From SIG710 sp045596925 (GTDB lineage: Bacteria > Bacillota > Clostridia > Oscillospirales > CAG-272), in contig JAZODH010000041.1 in NCBI GenBank assembly GCA_045596925.1, forward strand, positions 1-64,000: a stretch of 64,000 nucleotides of DNA, given 5' to 3'. Numbering within the stretch: position 1 is the first letter of the stretch; each line of letters starts with the position of its first letter. Under the pieces are notes generated by a model. The model searched no databases and was not told where the DNA came from. It was given only the letters and a program-made list of their open reading frames with translations. The translations under genes and the position numbers were made by a program. Positions 34,751 through 43,345 of this stretch are shown here, in pieces.

Positions 34751-36986
34751 ATTGAAATTCCCGTGCAACTTCCTGCAACCTGCGCTCCGCCTCGTCGGCA
34801 CGCAGGCGGTCGGCGCTGTAGGAACGGCGTAAAAGCTCACCGGGAATATACTCATCGTACTTCTCGAAAACGGGCATCTCCGTACCGCCAACAAGCGCGT
34901 CGCAGTCAATGCCGAAGTCTCTTGCGCGCTCGGCAAGCCGTGTGACAAACTCCCGCTCGTCGCACTCCATTTTCATAGAGATAAAGTAACAGCCCTCGAA
35001 CTCAATGTTCGATATCTTGAACTCCTTTGCGTTCAGGGCAATATACTTGCGCAGAGTCCTGAAGGAGCGCGTTCCAAGCCACGGGAAGATGCAGTAGCTG
35101 TAACCGCCAAGGTGTACCACGCTTCGGCGAAGCATACCCGTATTTCTCGCCAGATGCCTTGCCACCTCAAGTCGGTGTCGGGCGTTTTCCTTCAGATACG
35201 GGTAGACAGTGTCCTCTTCCAGCACCCGCTTCATGCGCTCAAGAATTTTTGTATGTATCTCGCCGTAGTCGCCGGGCCAGGAAACCTCCATCTTGCCCGC
35301 GACCGCCTTTACGTATATGAGCTTTCGGGGAATATCAAGCTCCTCCACCTCCCAAACACGTCCCGCAAGAGCAAAGCGGTCCCCCACGGGCGGCGGGGTC
35401 GTGATAGTACCTATCTCGTCCGACTCACAACGGACCGTGTAGTCCTCGCTGTCCTTGAAAACGGCGTAGAACTTGAAGCTGTTGAGCAGTCTCTCACCCG
35501 CAAGACCTACGATAAGTCCCTTTTCCTCGGTCATTTCAAGGTAATCGTTTTTAAGCATTGAAACGATGAGGGTCTTGTAGTCCTCTTTGGTTATTTCCTC
35601 AAAGGGCGGCATGGACAGTATTTTTTCAGCCAACCGTTTTGGGGTAAGCTCGCCCGATGACGCGCAAACGCTCAGCGTCTGCTGGAAAAGCAGACTCATG
35701 GGCATTTTTTTGCGGTTCGGAGGCTCGATAAAACGCTCCTCGATGTAGAGCTGAATTATGGCAATAGCACGAAGTAAGCCCCAAGGAATTAGCTGTGGCA
35801 GAGGCGTATTTGGCAGAGGATTTTCCTCGCGGAAGACCATCATCATCTCAGGCGGCTCGCCGCGCCGTCCGCTTCGTCCGAGCCTTTGGAGGAAGGACGA
35901 AACCGAATTTGGCGCTTCGTTCTGAAGGATTCGTTCAAGCCGTCCGATGTCGATGCCAAGCTCCATTGTGACCGTGGCGCAAGTGACCGCCATTTTCTCC
36001 TCGTCCTTCATCTTTTCTTCCGCTTCCTCGCGGATAGACGCAGAAAGGTTTCCGTGGTGGATAAGAAAAATGTCAGGGTCGCCGCGCTTCTCGGCAATTT
36101 GACGCAGAGTTGCGGTTACGTACTCGGTCTCCTCCCGCGAGTTGGAGAAAACAAGGGATTTTTTATTTTTTACGCAGTCGTACATATACTCGTATCCCGG
36201 GTCGAGCTGTGCTATTTGAGGCTTTTCGTCTCCGCGCTCGGCGCCGTTTTCCTCTGACTGCGCGGCGTTTCTGTCCTGAATATAAAAATGCTCAAGACCG
36301 AGCCGCCAAGTTATTTTCGACTGCGGGAAAATCGAAATATCCGTTTCCCTGCCCGTGCCGCCCGACAGCCACTGAGCCGCCACTTCGGGGTCGCCAACGG
36401 TGGCGGAAAGCCCCACACGGCGCGGAATATGGCCTATCAGGTGCGCAAGCCTGCAAAGCTGGCAGATTATCTGGTTACCTCTGTCCGTGCCTGTGAGGGT
36501 GTGTATTTCGTCCAGGATAACGTACCGCAGGTCGTGGAAGAGGCGCACCATATCGTTTGAGCGGTTTATAAGCATGCTTTCAAGGCTCTCGGGGGTGATC
36601 TGCAGTATTCCCGAGGGCTTTTCAAGGAGTTTTTTCTTGTGGGATGCGGCCACGTCGCCGTGCCAATGGGTCACCGCTATCCCCGTACTGTCAAGCAGCT
36701 CTTCAATGCGCCCGAACTGGTCGTTTATAAGGCTTTTCAGAGGTGCAATATAGAGAACGCCGATACTTGCCGAGGGCTTTTCATACAGATCGGTCAGAAT
36801 CGGGAAAAAGGCCGCCTCGGTCTTTCCGCTGGCAGTGGCTGAGGTGAGAAGCAGGTTGCGGTCGGTCTCAAAGATCGTCTTTGCGGCACTCATCTGCACG
36901 TCTCGCAGACTGTCCCATCCGCGGGAATATATATATTCTTGTATGAAATCGGGAAATCTCGAGAAAATTCTGTCTGCCTCGGTCAT
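34749..36986 (-). CDS. Lhr-like DEAD/DEAH-box helicase
   Basis: The 745-residue protein is a superfamily-2 helicase. Motif I is TSATASGKTEA near residue 47, motif II DEIH near 157, motif III LSAT, motif V TVTMELGIDIG and motif VI QRLGRSGRRG. The core, the winged-helix segment and the domain after it match bacterial Lhr-like helicases; the extra C-terminal domains of full-length Lhr (about 1500 residues) are absent. Such proteins unwind DNA or RNA:DNA and are linked to repair, but this short version is uncharacterised. It starts 21 nt after the acyltransferase stop. Confidence 0.88.
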   Translation of the reverse strand: MTEADRIFSRFPDFIQEYIYSRGWDSLRDVQMSAAKTIFETDRNLLLTSATASGKTEAAFFPILTDLYEKPSASIGVLYIAPLKSLINDQFGRIEELLDSTGIAVTHWHGDVAASHKKKLLEKPSGILQITPESLESMLINRSNDMVRLFHDLRYVILDEIHTLTGTDRGNQIICQLCRLAHLIGHIPRRVGLSATVGDPEVAAQWLSGGTGRETDISIFPQSKITWRLGLEHFYIQDRNAAQSEENGAERGDEKPQIAQLDPGYEYMYDCVKNKKSLVFSNSREETEYVTATLRQIAEKRGDPDIFLIHHGNLSASIREEAEEKMKDEEKMAVTCATVTMELGIDIGRLERILQNEAPNSVSSFLQRLGRSGRRGEPPEMMMVFREENPLPNTPLPQLIPWGLLRAIAIIQLYIEERFIEPPNRKKMPMSLLFQQTLSVCASSGELTPKRLAEKILSMPPFEEITKEDYKTLIVSMLKNDYLEMTEEKGLIVGLAGERLLNSFKFYAVFKDSEDYTVRCESDEIGTITTPPPVGDRFALAGRVWEVEELDIPRKLIYVKAVAGKMEVSWPGDYGEIHTKILERMKRVLEEDTVYPYLKENARHRLEVARHLARNTGMLRRSVVHLGGYSYCIFPWLGTRSFRTLRKYIALNAKEFKISNIEFEGCYFISMKMECDEREFVTRLAERARDFGIDCDALVGGTEMPVFEKYDEYIPGELLRRSYSADRLRADEAERRLQEVAREFQ

Positions 36987-37007
36987 CTTAATCTCCTCTC
37001 TGTATGG

Positions 37008-38291
37008 TCAGTTCTTTTTGCTCTCCGCTTTCTGCCTTGACTTCATTTTGTAAAGCTCCTCGGCGGCAAGGCGAGTTTTTGCAACCACGTCACAGCCCTG
37101 TGGGAAGCAGTAATAGAGCCGTTTGCGATCCCCTATGCAAATGACGTCTCCTATCTCATACCAGAAATAGTCGGCGTAAAGCGAGTAGGAGAAAACGGGA
37201 GTCTGGCGGTACTCAAGCCGTCCGTTACAGCCCGTCAACAAAAAGCCGTTTTCGTCGTGAACAAGTCTTCCCTGTCCGACGCGATAAATTGCCTTGTAGT
37301 CCGCCATTACGCGGATCTCAACGGGAATATCAAGCTTGTATTCACCGCGCTCAAGCTCGGCGCGCACCTGTTCGCGCTCCCATCTGTACCAGTCGGGCAC
37401 GTGGGTGAATTTTGCTTCCCCGTTGTCGCAGGAGAGCGAGCCGTCCTCCTCCAGCGTATAGGACACGCCGCACTCACGGCACTTAACGGTGATGCCCTTA
37501 CCTTCCATTTTGCCCTCGGTCATACAATGAGGACACTTGTAGAGCACGCGGTTCAGACCGTCTGCGCGGAAGGGTTCTCTGATCTTTATGCCGTTTTCCT
37601 TCTGCCATGCGAAATTGTCAAAGCTGAATTCCGCTTGGATACGCTGATTTATCTCGTCCTCGGTCAGAGCTTTTGCCTCCTCCGGGGAAATGAGATATTT
37701 GACGCGCGCACCGACCTTGACCTTCCTTATCTGAAGCTCGTTGTAAAGGGGATTTTTCAGAAAATTGCCGTATGTTATCATGGTCACCACGGGAACTTTG
37801 AGAAGCCTCACAAGTCCACCCAGGCTGGACGGCAGAGGCGTTGCGGTGCCGTCAAAGGAATAGCTTGCCTCAGGGTACATAAGTATCGAGGTTTTAAGCG
37901 TTTTCAGCGCGTAAGACATATCGCGTATAAGATTCATATCGGGAACGAATTTCTGTGTGGGAATACAGCCGATGGAACGCATGAGAAATTCCTTTCCCAC
38001 AAAGCCGTCAGAGGTGCAGACGATAGACAGCGAGCGGGGGTAAAAATAGTGCTCCGCCATTTCCAGATCCAAAAAACAGGAATGGTTCATCAAAATAAGC
38101 GCAGGCTCTTTTTTGCCCAGCTTTTCCATGCCCGATTCGGTGAATTTTGCTCCGAGTCTGAAAAGGTCAATAGCAGAAAATGCCTTTATTATCCATTTCA
38201 AAATAAAAAGCGGTTTTCTCGGCTTTTTGCGGGCAGGCACGGGAATCGCCAGCACCTCCTCAAGTCTTTTGTTTTTCTGTTTGATCTTCAT
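37008..38291 (-). CDS. 1-acyl-glycerol-3-phosphate acyltransferase-like protein with zinc ribbon
   Basis: The ATG at 38291 follows GGAGA and gives 427 residues. An N-terminal acyltransferase domain shows NHSCFLD (the NHx4D catalytic motif, near 68-74) and YPEASYSFDG, the usual glycerolipid-binding block. From about residue 249 an unusual second half carries a zinc ribbon with CPHC...CREC spacing, then about 130 residues of beta-rich sequence ending in a basic tail. Phosphatidate synthesis is likely for the first half. The second half suggests nucleic-acid or protein binding and has no counterpart in ordinary PlsC. It is co-transcribed with the helicase. Confidence 0.82.
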   Translation of the reverse strand: MKIKQKNKRLEEVLAIPVPARKKPRKPLFILKWIIKAFSAIDLFRLGAKFTESGMEKLGKKEPALILMNHSCFLDLEMAEHYFYPRSLSIVCTSDGFVGKEFLMRSIGCIPTQKFVPDMNLIRDMSYALKTLKTSILMYPEASYSFDGTATPLPSSLGGLVRLLKVPVVTMITYGNFLKNPLYNELQIRKVKVGARVKYLISPEEAKALTEDEINQRIQAEFSFDNFAWQKENGIKIREPFRADGLNRVLYKCPHCMTEGKMEGKGITVKCRECGVSYTLEEDGSLSCDNGEAKFTHVPDWYRWEREQVRAELERGEYKLDIPVEIRVMADYKAIYRVGQGRLVHDENGFLLTGCNGRLEYRQTPVFSYSLYADYFWYEIGDVICIGDRKRLYYCFPQGCDVVAKTRLAAEELYKMKSRQKAESKKN

Positions 38292-38332
38292 ATTTATCTC
38301 CATTCTGTCACGCAGAGGATTTTCACATTTAC

Positions 38333-38361
38333 ATTATAATATACAATCAGGTATTTTTCAA
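38333..38361 (-). promoter_or_regulatory. Sigma-A promoter of the acyltransferase-helicase pair
   Basis: Minus-strand TTGAAA (38356-38361) and TATAAT (38333-38338) are 17 bp apart, 41 bp upstream of the chosen ATG. Confidence 0.75.
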
Positions 38362-38400
38362 GAAAAAAATCATGGAATATTGAACTTTGGCCGGCTAAAC

Positions 38401-38433
38401 AGAGAAAGTGAGAGGCACGAGGCCTCTCACTTT
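38401..38433 (-). terminator. Terminator of the sigma factor operon
   Basis: The 12-bp stem AAAGTGAGAGGC and its complement (38405-38416 with 38422-38433) lies just beyond the stop at 38439. A CTCTGTTT tail follows on the minus strand. Confidence 0.8.
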
Positions 38434-38438
38434 GGTTT

Positions 38439-39773
38439 TTATTGAATTTTCACGTATATCTTGCCCGATTCGCTATGCAAAACAAGGTCTTTTTCCGCCA
38501 GATCTCCGTCGATCAGATAGGCAATTTTCCATTGGCCGTCGCCCATATCCTCGCGGTAGACTATCTCATGATTGAATACTGATTCGCCTTCCCTTTGATC
38601 GACCACGGCGCTCATGGAAAAAATATCTATCTCGCCGTCTCGTTCTGTGTAGCTGTTGAGATTAAACCCGTTCACAAAGGCCTTTTTCATGATGTCTCTG
38701 TCCTGCTCGGAGTACTGCTCAATATTGGTATATGACATGGTCAACGTCACAACGTACAGCTTCTTCTCTGTCAGAACGCCCTCGCGGTATGCCTTTGTCG
38801 GCTCTTTTCCCGGCGTTTCGATCCAAACGATCTGAGTTCGGTTGTACGTGAGCATCTCGCCGTTTTCATCTGTGAATCTGTCCACCACGTCACGGTGGAG
38901 GATACAGTCGGGGTCAAGGCTCTTCACGTCCTCATAAACATGAACGTCGTCAACGCACACGATGAAATTTCCGTTCTTGTCGCTCACCTCTTCTCCTATT
39001 TCGGCAAGATCCTTTTCATATACGGGGTCACCCTTGCCAACGATAACGGACGGAAGATCAACAGTCGGGGCGTCATCAAGCTCGTTTAAGATCGGGATGG
39101 ACCGAGAGGCATCGGTAGTGTATTCGATCGAAAGCGTTGTCGCAAGCGATACAAGCTCGTCGTCGGTAATTCCGCGACTCACCCACAGCTTGAGCACCAA
39201 TTCGTCCTTCTCAAACACAATATATGCAATGCGGTCATAGCGCTCCGTATCCCCTTTTCTTACCACATAAACAGGTTTGTTCCCTGCCTCAAAGTGCCAC
39301 GTGTCGGTTGCTCCCACAATAACGTGCTCCAGATCACTGCGACGAAGGTCAACTCCGTTTATCGTTATTGCGCGGGAATCGTCATCGTTTCCGTACTTGC
39401 CCGCCGCGGTTCTATCGGCCTCAAGATCCGAGGGCAAGTCGGGAATGTTCAATTTGATTCCAACTCCGCCATCCTCTATATTCCAGCTCCGCAAGGGCTT
39501 GTCGTCCGTCACAGTTCCCTCGCCCGTGCCGTTAAGTCCCGCATGGATATAAACGTTATCACCATTGCGCTCCATGCTGAAATCTATCAGCCTTGCGGCG
39601 GCAAACACACCCACAGTCAAAGCAGACAAAATGGCAACGGTCGCCAAAATCCTGACGGGAATCGACCTGCGCGGAGTATTCGAGTATTTCTTCTGCGATT
39701 CGCGCTCCAAGGCATTAAGCATCGCCGTTTTACGTTTTCTGTATTCTTCGGAAAAAGTATGGTCTTCTCTCAT
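38439..39773 (-). CDS. Membrane-anchored partner of the sigma factor, DUF4179-like
   Basis: The 444-residue protein has a basic cytoplasmic stretch of about 40 residues, one membrane segment at about 42-62 (PVRILATVAILSALTVGVFAAARL) and a large outer beta-rich domain. A short cytoplasmic head followed by a membrane helix and extracellular region is the anti-sigma or sensor layout seen beside ECF sigma genes in Clostridia (DUF4179/DUF4367 group). No zinc HxxxCxxC anti-sigma motif is present. It follows the sigma factor gene by 14 nt, so a regulatory pairing is likely, though the signal is unknown. Confidence 0.65.
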   Translation of the reverse strand: MREDHTFSEEYRKRKTAMLNALERESQKKYSNTPRRSIPVRILATVAILSALTVGVFAAARLIDFSMERNGDNVYIHAGLNGTGEGTVTDDKPLRSWNIEDGGVGIKLNIPDLPSDLEADRTAAGKYGNDDDSRAITINGVDLRRSDLEHVIVGATDTWHFEAGNKPVYVVRKGDTERYDRIAYIVFEKDELVLKLWVSRGITDDELVSLATTLSIEYTTDASRSIPILNELDDAPTVDLPSVIVGKGDPVYEKDLAEIGEEVSDKNGNFIVCVDDVHVYEDVKSLDPDCILHRDVVDRFTDENGEMLTYNRTQIVWIETPGKEPTKAYREGVLTEKKLYVVTLTMSYTNIEQYSEQDRDIMKKAFVNGFNLNSYTERDGEIDIFSMSAVVDQREGESVFNHEIVYREDMGDGQWKIAYLIDGDLAEKDLVLHSESGKIYVKIQ

Positions 39774-39787
39774 AATATCTTTCCTCC

Positions 39788-40279
39788 TTATTGTTTTTTT
39801 GTGTCCTTCAAAAGCTTACGGGCACGTTCACAGCGTTTTCTCACGCATCCCTCGCTTATCATCAGAACTGCCGCGGTTTCCCGAATGGTCAGCCCGTCAA
39901 AGAAAAGGCAGCGCATGACCGAAGCGTATTTATTGGGCAGCTCCGAAACCAGCAGAAGCGGTGTATCGATCTCGGAAGACACGTCGGCATATGTATTTTC
40001 CACCGTCTCGTTAAGCTCACAGCAATTATCCCGTTGCTTCTTTTGGGTTCGGTAAATATCAAGCGCGGCGCTTTTAAGCGTTTTGTAAACGTACCGTCGT
40101 GTTGTGGGTGCCACGGGATCTGCAATCTTTTTTCGGTGTCGGATCAATCGAAGAAAGGCCTCTTGAACCGCGTCCTCCGAAAGGTATTCATCGCGCAGTA
40201 TTTTATATGCTTCCCTATACATCGATTGCTCGTACAGCTTATACAGCGCTTCGATGATATCGTTATCTGCAACCTCCAT
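39788..40279 (-). CDS. ECF-type RNA polymerase sigma factor
   Basis: The 163-residue protein has a region 2 with the segment YLSEDAVQEAFLRLIRHRKKI and a region 4 helix-turn-helix (KYASVMRCLFFDGLTIRETAAVLMISEGCVRKRCERARKLL). Length and lack of regions 1 and 3 place it in the ECF group. It is the first gene of a two-gene operon with a membrane partner, as is typical for signal-responsive sigma factors. The ATG follows AAAGGAG. Likely target promoters cannot be predicted. Confidence 0.9.
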   Translation of the reverse strand: MEVADNDIIEALYKLYEQSMYREAYKILRDEYLSEDAVQEAFLRLIRHRKKIADPVAPTTRRYVYKTLKSAALDIYRTQKKQRDNCCELNETVENTYADVSSEIDTPLLLVSELPNKYASVMRCLFFDGLTIRETAAVLMISEGCVRKRCERARKLLKDTKKQ

Positions 40280-40389
40280 AACACCGCTCCTTTCTTTGTT
40301 TTTGTCCGGACATAGATAATAACGAAATCAAACAGTGGTTTGTGACAAAAACAGAATTAAAAAATTTGTTCGACACAGAGCCGCACCCC

Positions 40390-40415
40390 TGTAGGGGCGA
40401 CCATCGGTCGTCCGC
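40390..40415. repeat. Intergenic repeat, TGTAGGGGCG family
   Basis: The motif GTAGGGGCGACCATCGGTCG is a short imperfect palindrome. Its variants occur at 63275-63332 and 63359-63383 in this window. It sits between the sigma factor and the tRNA group and codes for nothing. Confidence 0.6.
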
Positions 40416-40462
40416 CATGAGGGACGGCTTTGCTAGATCCTTGATGAGGGTCTGAACCCACG

Positions 40463-40503
40463 ATAAATGAAAAAGGACGGCTTTGCCGTCCTTTTTCATT
40501 TAT
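40463..40503 (-). terminator. Terminator of the His-Arg-Gly tRNA group
   Basis: An 18-bp stem (40463-40480 with 40486-40503) with a GGACGG core and A/T-rich outer arms lies directly downstream of tRNA-His on the minus strand. Confidence 0.85.
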
Positions 40504-40580
40504 GGGGTGAGCGATGGGGGTCGAACCCACGACCTCCAGGGCCACAACCTGGCGCTCTGACCAACTGAGCTACGCCCACC
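40503..40580 (-). tRNA. tRNA-His (GTG)
   Basis: The minus-strand cloverleaf has anticodon loop TTGTGGC (GTG), the extra 5' G typical of tRNA-His paired with C73, and an encoded CCA. Confidence 0.96.
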
Positions 40581-40600
40581 ATATAAAAAATTGCGCTGCA

Positions 40601-40677
40601 TGGCGCACTTTGAGGGACTCGAACCCCCGACCTACTGCTTAGAAGGCAGTTGCTCTATCCAGCTGAGCTAAAAGTGC
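40601..40677 (-). tRNA. tRNA-Arg (TCT)
   Basis: The 77-nt cloverleaf with CCA has the acceptor GCACTTT/AAAGTGC. The anticodon loop is CTTCTAA, giving TCT. Confidence 0.96.
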
Positions 40678-40703
40678 AAGCACGCAACATTCGCCTTTCG
40701 GCG

Positions 40704-40777
<74 letters not shown>

Positions 40778-40806
40778 ATATATTGGCTTTTCAAAACCGC
40801 CCTGCT

Positions 40807-40835
40807 ATTTTATCACAATTATTCCCTTTTGTCAA
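40807..40835 (-). promoter_or_regulatory. Promoter of the Gly-Arg-His tRNA group
   Basis: Minus-strand TTGACA (40830-40835) and TAAAAT (40807-40812) are 17 bp apart, 29 bp before tRNA-Gly. Confidence 0.8.
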
Positions 40836-40898
40836 GTCCTTTTTTCAAAAAAGATACGTTATTCTTCTTTTTTATTTTGTGAATTTTCTCCCAAACTG

Positions 40899-40927
40899 TT
40901 GCAAATAACTTTCATTTGTGGTAAAAT
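40899..40927 (+). promoter_or_regulatory. Sigma-A promoter of yajC
   Basis: TTGCAA (40899-40904) and TAAAAT (40922-40927) are 17 bp apart, 29 bp before the yajC ATG. Confidence 0.65.
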
Positions 40928-40956
40928 ATATTTACTTAACAATCGGAGGTATAAAA

Positions 40957-41280
40957 ATGAACACAATTCTTCTTGAAGGACAGGGCACCGGCGGAGGCGG
41001 AAGCGGTCTCATTTCCATTCTTATGATCGTCGGCATGCTCGCTATCCTTTATTTCTTTATGATCCGTCCCCAAAGAAAGCAGGAGAAAGAAACAGCTGCT
41101 ATGAGAAACGCTCTGCAGGTTGGTGACGAGATCACGACCATCGGCGGCATCATCGGCAAGATCGTCAGCATCAAGGAAGAAACTATCATGATCGAAACCG
41201 GTCACGACAGAACAAAGATCCGTCTGCTCAAGAGTGCTGTCAGAAACGTTGACGTTAAGGCAGAGGACGCGCAGGACTGA
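40957..41280 (+). CDS. yajC: Preprotein translocase subunit YajC
   Basis: The ATG at 40957 follows CGGAGG and gives 107 residues. A short Gly-rich head is followed by one membrane helix (about 17-35, LISILMIVGMLAILYFFMI) and the family signature RPQRKQEKE. The cytoplasmic part has VGDEITTIGGIIGKIVSI. YajC associates with SecDF at the Sec translocon. It heads a short plus-strand group with a TIGR04086 membrane protein and a small unknown. Confidence 0.95.
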   Translation: MNTILLEGQGTGGGGSGLISILMIVGMLAILYFFMIRPQRKQEKETAAMRNALQVGDEITTIGGIIGKIVSIKEETIMIETGHDRTKIRLLKSAVRNVDVKAEDAQD

Positions 41281-41352
41281 TTTTTACCATTCGGAATAAA
41301 TTTCGCCCCCTCGGCATTTACTTTATTGTAACTGTGTTTAGGGGGCGATTTT

Positions 41353-41790
41353 ATGGCAAATAACAAGACAAAGAAAAAGAACTCGGGATCTACGGGAATA
41401 TGGGCACTGCTCCTGCCCGGAGCACTTGGCGTAGCCGCAACTGCGGCAGCCGCCGTTGCGGCAGCCCTGATCTTCGGAAAATTGGCGTACAACACGGACG
41501 ACCCCTTGCAATATGCTCCCGTGATCGGAACAGTCGCACTTTATCTTTCCGTTTTTTTAGGCGGACTTTGCTCAAATCTATGGAGCGGAAGGCATTTTGG
41601 CGCAACGGTTCTCCATTCGGTGGCCGTTAGTCTGATAATGATAACCGTCGGCTTGGTCGCAGGTGTCCCGTTCGAGCAAAATATTCTTCTCAAACTGCTC
41701 GTTCTTCCCTGCTCTCTTTTGGGAGGTGCTCTGTGCTATCTGAAGATCCCCAAGAAAAAGAAACCAAAATTCAAGGGCAGAAGCAAGTAA
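41353..41790 (+). CDS. TIGR04086-family membrane protein
   Basis: The 145-residue protein has four predicted membrane segments between a basic head (NNKTKKKNSGS) and a lysine-rich tail (PKKKKPKFKGRSK). Size, topology and position after yajC match TIGR04086, a family found in Clostridia mainly near yajC and the SCIFF ranthipeptide genes. Its function is unknown. It lies 72 nt after yajC and 35 nt before the next gene. Confidence 0.75.
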   Translation: MANNKTKKKNSGSTGIWALLLPGALGVAATAAAAVAAALIFGKLAYNTDDPLQYAPVIGTVALYLSVFLGGLCSNLWSGRHFGATVLHSVAVSLIMITVGLVAGVPFEQNILLKLLVLPCSLLGGALCYLKIPKKKKPKFKGRSK

Positions 41791-41825
41791 AATCAAATTC
41801 TCTTTGGAACAAAAAGGAATAAAAA

Positions 41826-42236
41826 ATGATTTATTTATACAAGCACAACGGCAGAAAATGCTGTTACGATTCGGCAAGCGGTTCGGTGATCGAGCTGACT
41901 GCTCTGCAATACAAGATGATTGGTGCAATAGAGGCTCCTCTGACGCCCGCCTGTCCCACCTCCCTGCGCTACGAGCTGGCAAAGTTTGACAGCGAGGACG
42001 TGACCGAGGCTTACGACGAACTTTACGGACTTTTCTGTGACGGTCTTCTACTGTGCGAAGGCAAGAGTGACACCGCGCTTCTCCGCACCTCGGGAGAGCA
42101 TTCGGTCACAGGTGCAGACGAGGCGGACCTGATCTTTGCATTCACAAAAACCGCGGGCATGACAAGATACCGCATCGTCGGAGACTCCGACGACACAGTT
42201 GTCAAAGCAGCCGAGAAGAACGGTTTGACGGCATAA
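41826..42236 (+). CDS. Stand-alone protein resembling the N-terminal domain of SCIFF peptide maturase
   Basis: The 136-residue protein is complete, with its own ATG and stop. Residues 1-80 (YKHNGRKCCYDSASGSVIEL, KFDSEDVTEAYDELYGL, DGLLL) have the pattern of the PqqD-like recognition domain at the head of ScfB-type radical-SAM maturases, which bind the SCIFF precursor. No radical-SAM CxxxCxxC motif follows, and the last 55 residues look unrelated. The yajC-TIGR04086 setting is where scfA and scfB usually sit, yet no SCIFF-like 45-residue frame is present. It may be a remnant or a discrete recognition partner. The resemblance is by eye. Confidence 0.45.
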   Translation: MIYLYKHNGRKCCYDSASGSVIELTALQYKMIGAIEAPLTPACPTSLRYELAKFDSEDVTEAYDELYGLFCDGLLLCEGKSDTALLRTSGEHSVTGADEADLIFAFTKTAGMTRYRIVGDSDDTVVKAAEKNGLTA

Positions 42237-42254
42237 CAAAACAACAAACAAAAG

Positions 42255-42280
42255 AAGGCACCGCCGAAAGGCGGTGCCTT
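42255..42280. terminator. Bidirectional terminator before the ABC transporter operon
   Basis: An 11-bp stem AAGGCACCGCC (42255-42265 with 42270-42280) is capped by a GAAA tetraloop. It separates the yajC group from the convergent transporter operon. The plus-side T-run is short; the minus side is T-rich. Confidence 0.75.
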
Positions 42281-42293
42281 AAATTTTGACTTA

Positions 42294-43334
42294 TCAGCCA
42301 ACGATACCCGAACGCTCGATACCCTGAACCAGGAATTTCTGGCAGAAGAGGTACATTACGATCAGGGGCGCGATGATCATCATACCGCAGGTATTGTAGA
42401 TCGCCGTGTTGAGCAGATTTGCACCCGCATAGTCCGTCTTGAGGGACGGGGGGATCTGGAACGTAAGGTGAGGCCACAGGCGGACTTCACGGCCGGGGAA
42501 GAACAGAACTGTATAGAAGTTGTCCGTCCACTGCCAGGAGAACGCAAACAGGAACACCGTGATCATCATGGGGATAGAAAGAGGAATGATGATCTGAAGG
42601 AACGTGCGGTAAACGCCCGAACCGTCAACGTATGCAGATTCCTCAAGCTCGTCGGGAACTCCGCGGAAGAACTGTCTGAGCATGAATATGTAAAGACCGT
42701 TCTTGAACGCGATACCGCCCATAGAGAGGATTACCAGAGGCCAGAAGGTATTTGTGAGCTTAATACCGTCCGCAAAGGATGCAGGCAGGATACCGAGCTT
42801 TGAAAGTCCTCCCATAATGCCGAAGATATCGAAATTCTTGAAGTGGAGGAGCATGGAGAGCTTCAGGGTCTGGTGAGGAACTATCATGGTCAGCATAACC
42901 AGTATGAACAGTATGCCATTACCCTTGAACTTAAACTTGGCAAATCCGTAAGCGATGAGCAGACACGAGAATGTCTGGATCAGCGCACTGATGATGGAAA
43001 GCAGGAAGGTATTAACGAACGCCTCCATATAGTTCAGCTCAACGAAGATAGCCTTATAGATATCAAGGGTGAAGTTTTTGGGGATCAGTCTTACAGTCGA
43101 GTCAACGAAGTCGCTCATACTCATAAAGGAGGAAGCGATCTTCGAGATAAAGGGGTAAAGAACGACGTAGGAAATACCGATAAGGAGTACAAGTCTGAAA
43201 GCATACCAGAGTATGTTCATGTAGAAATAGGACGTTCCGAACTTTGCCTTAAGTCTTTCCTTGAGAGGGGTTCTTTCAAATTCAACTCTGATCTTATTCT
43301 TTGTTTCTTTTGTTACTTTGATAGAATTATCCAT
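42294..43334 (-). CDS. Carbohydrate ABC transporter permease (MalG type), pair 2
   Basis: The 346-residue protein has about six membrane segments and the EAA loop DELEESAYVDGSGVYRTFLQIIIPL that contacts the ATPase. It belongs to the CUT1 (MalG-like) group, which takes up oligosaccharides. An N-terminal extension of about 35 charged residues is longer than usual. It is the last gene of the seven-gene minus-strand transporter operon and forms a pair with the preceding MalF-type gene. Confidence 0.9.
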   Translation of the reverse strand: MDNSIKVTKETKNKIRVEFERTPLKERLKAKFGTSYFYMNILWYAFRLVLLIGISYVVLYPFISKIASSFMSMSDFVDSTVRLIPKNFTLDIYKAIFVELNYMEAFVNTFLLSIISALIQTFSCLLIAYGFAKFKFKGNGILFILVMLTMIVPHQTLKLSMLLHFKNFDIFGIMGGLSKLGILPASFADGIKLTNTFWPLVILSMGGIAFKNGLYIFMLRQFFRGVPDELEESAYVDGSGVYRTFLQIIIPLSIPMMITVFLFAFSWQWTDNFYTVLFFPGREVRLWPHLTFQIPPSLKTDYAGANLLNTAIYNTCGMMIIAPLIVMYLFCQKFLVQGIERSGIVG

Positions 43335-43345
43335 TTTTCCCCTCC

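Noticed and set aside
41791..41825. A hidden SCIFF precursor peptide gene
   Set aside because: The gap is only 35 nt, too short for the roughly 45-residue peptide, and no six-cysteine frame exists nearby on either strand.
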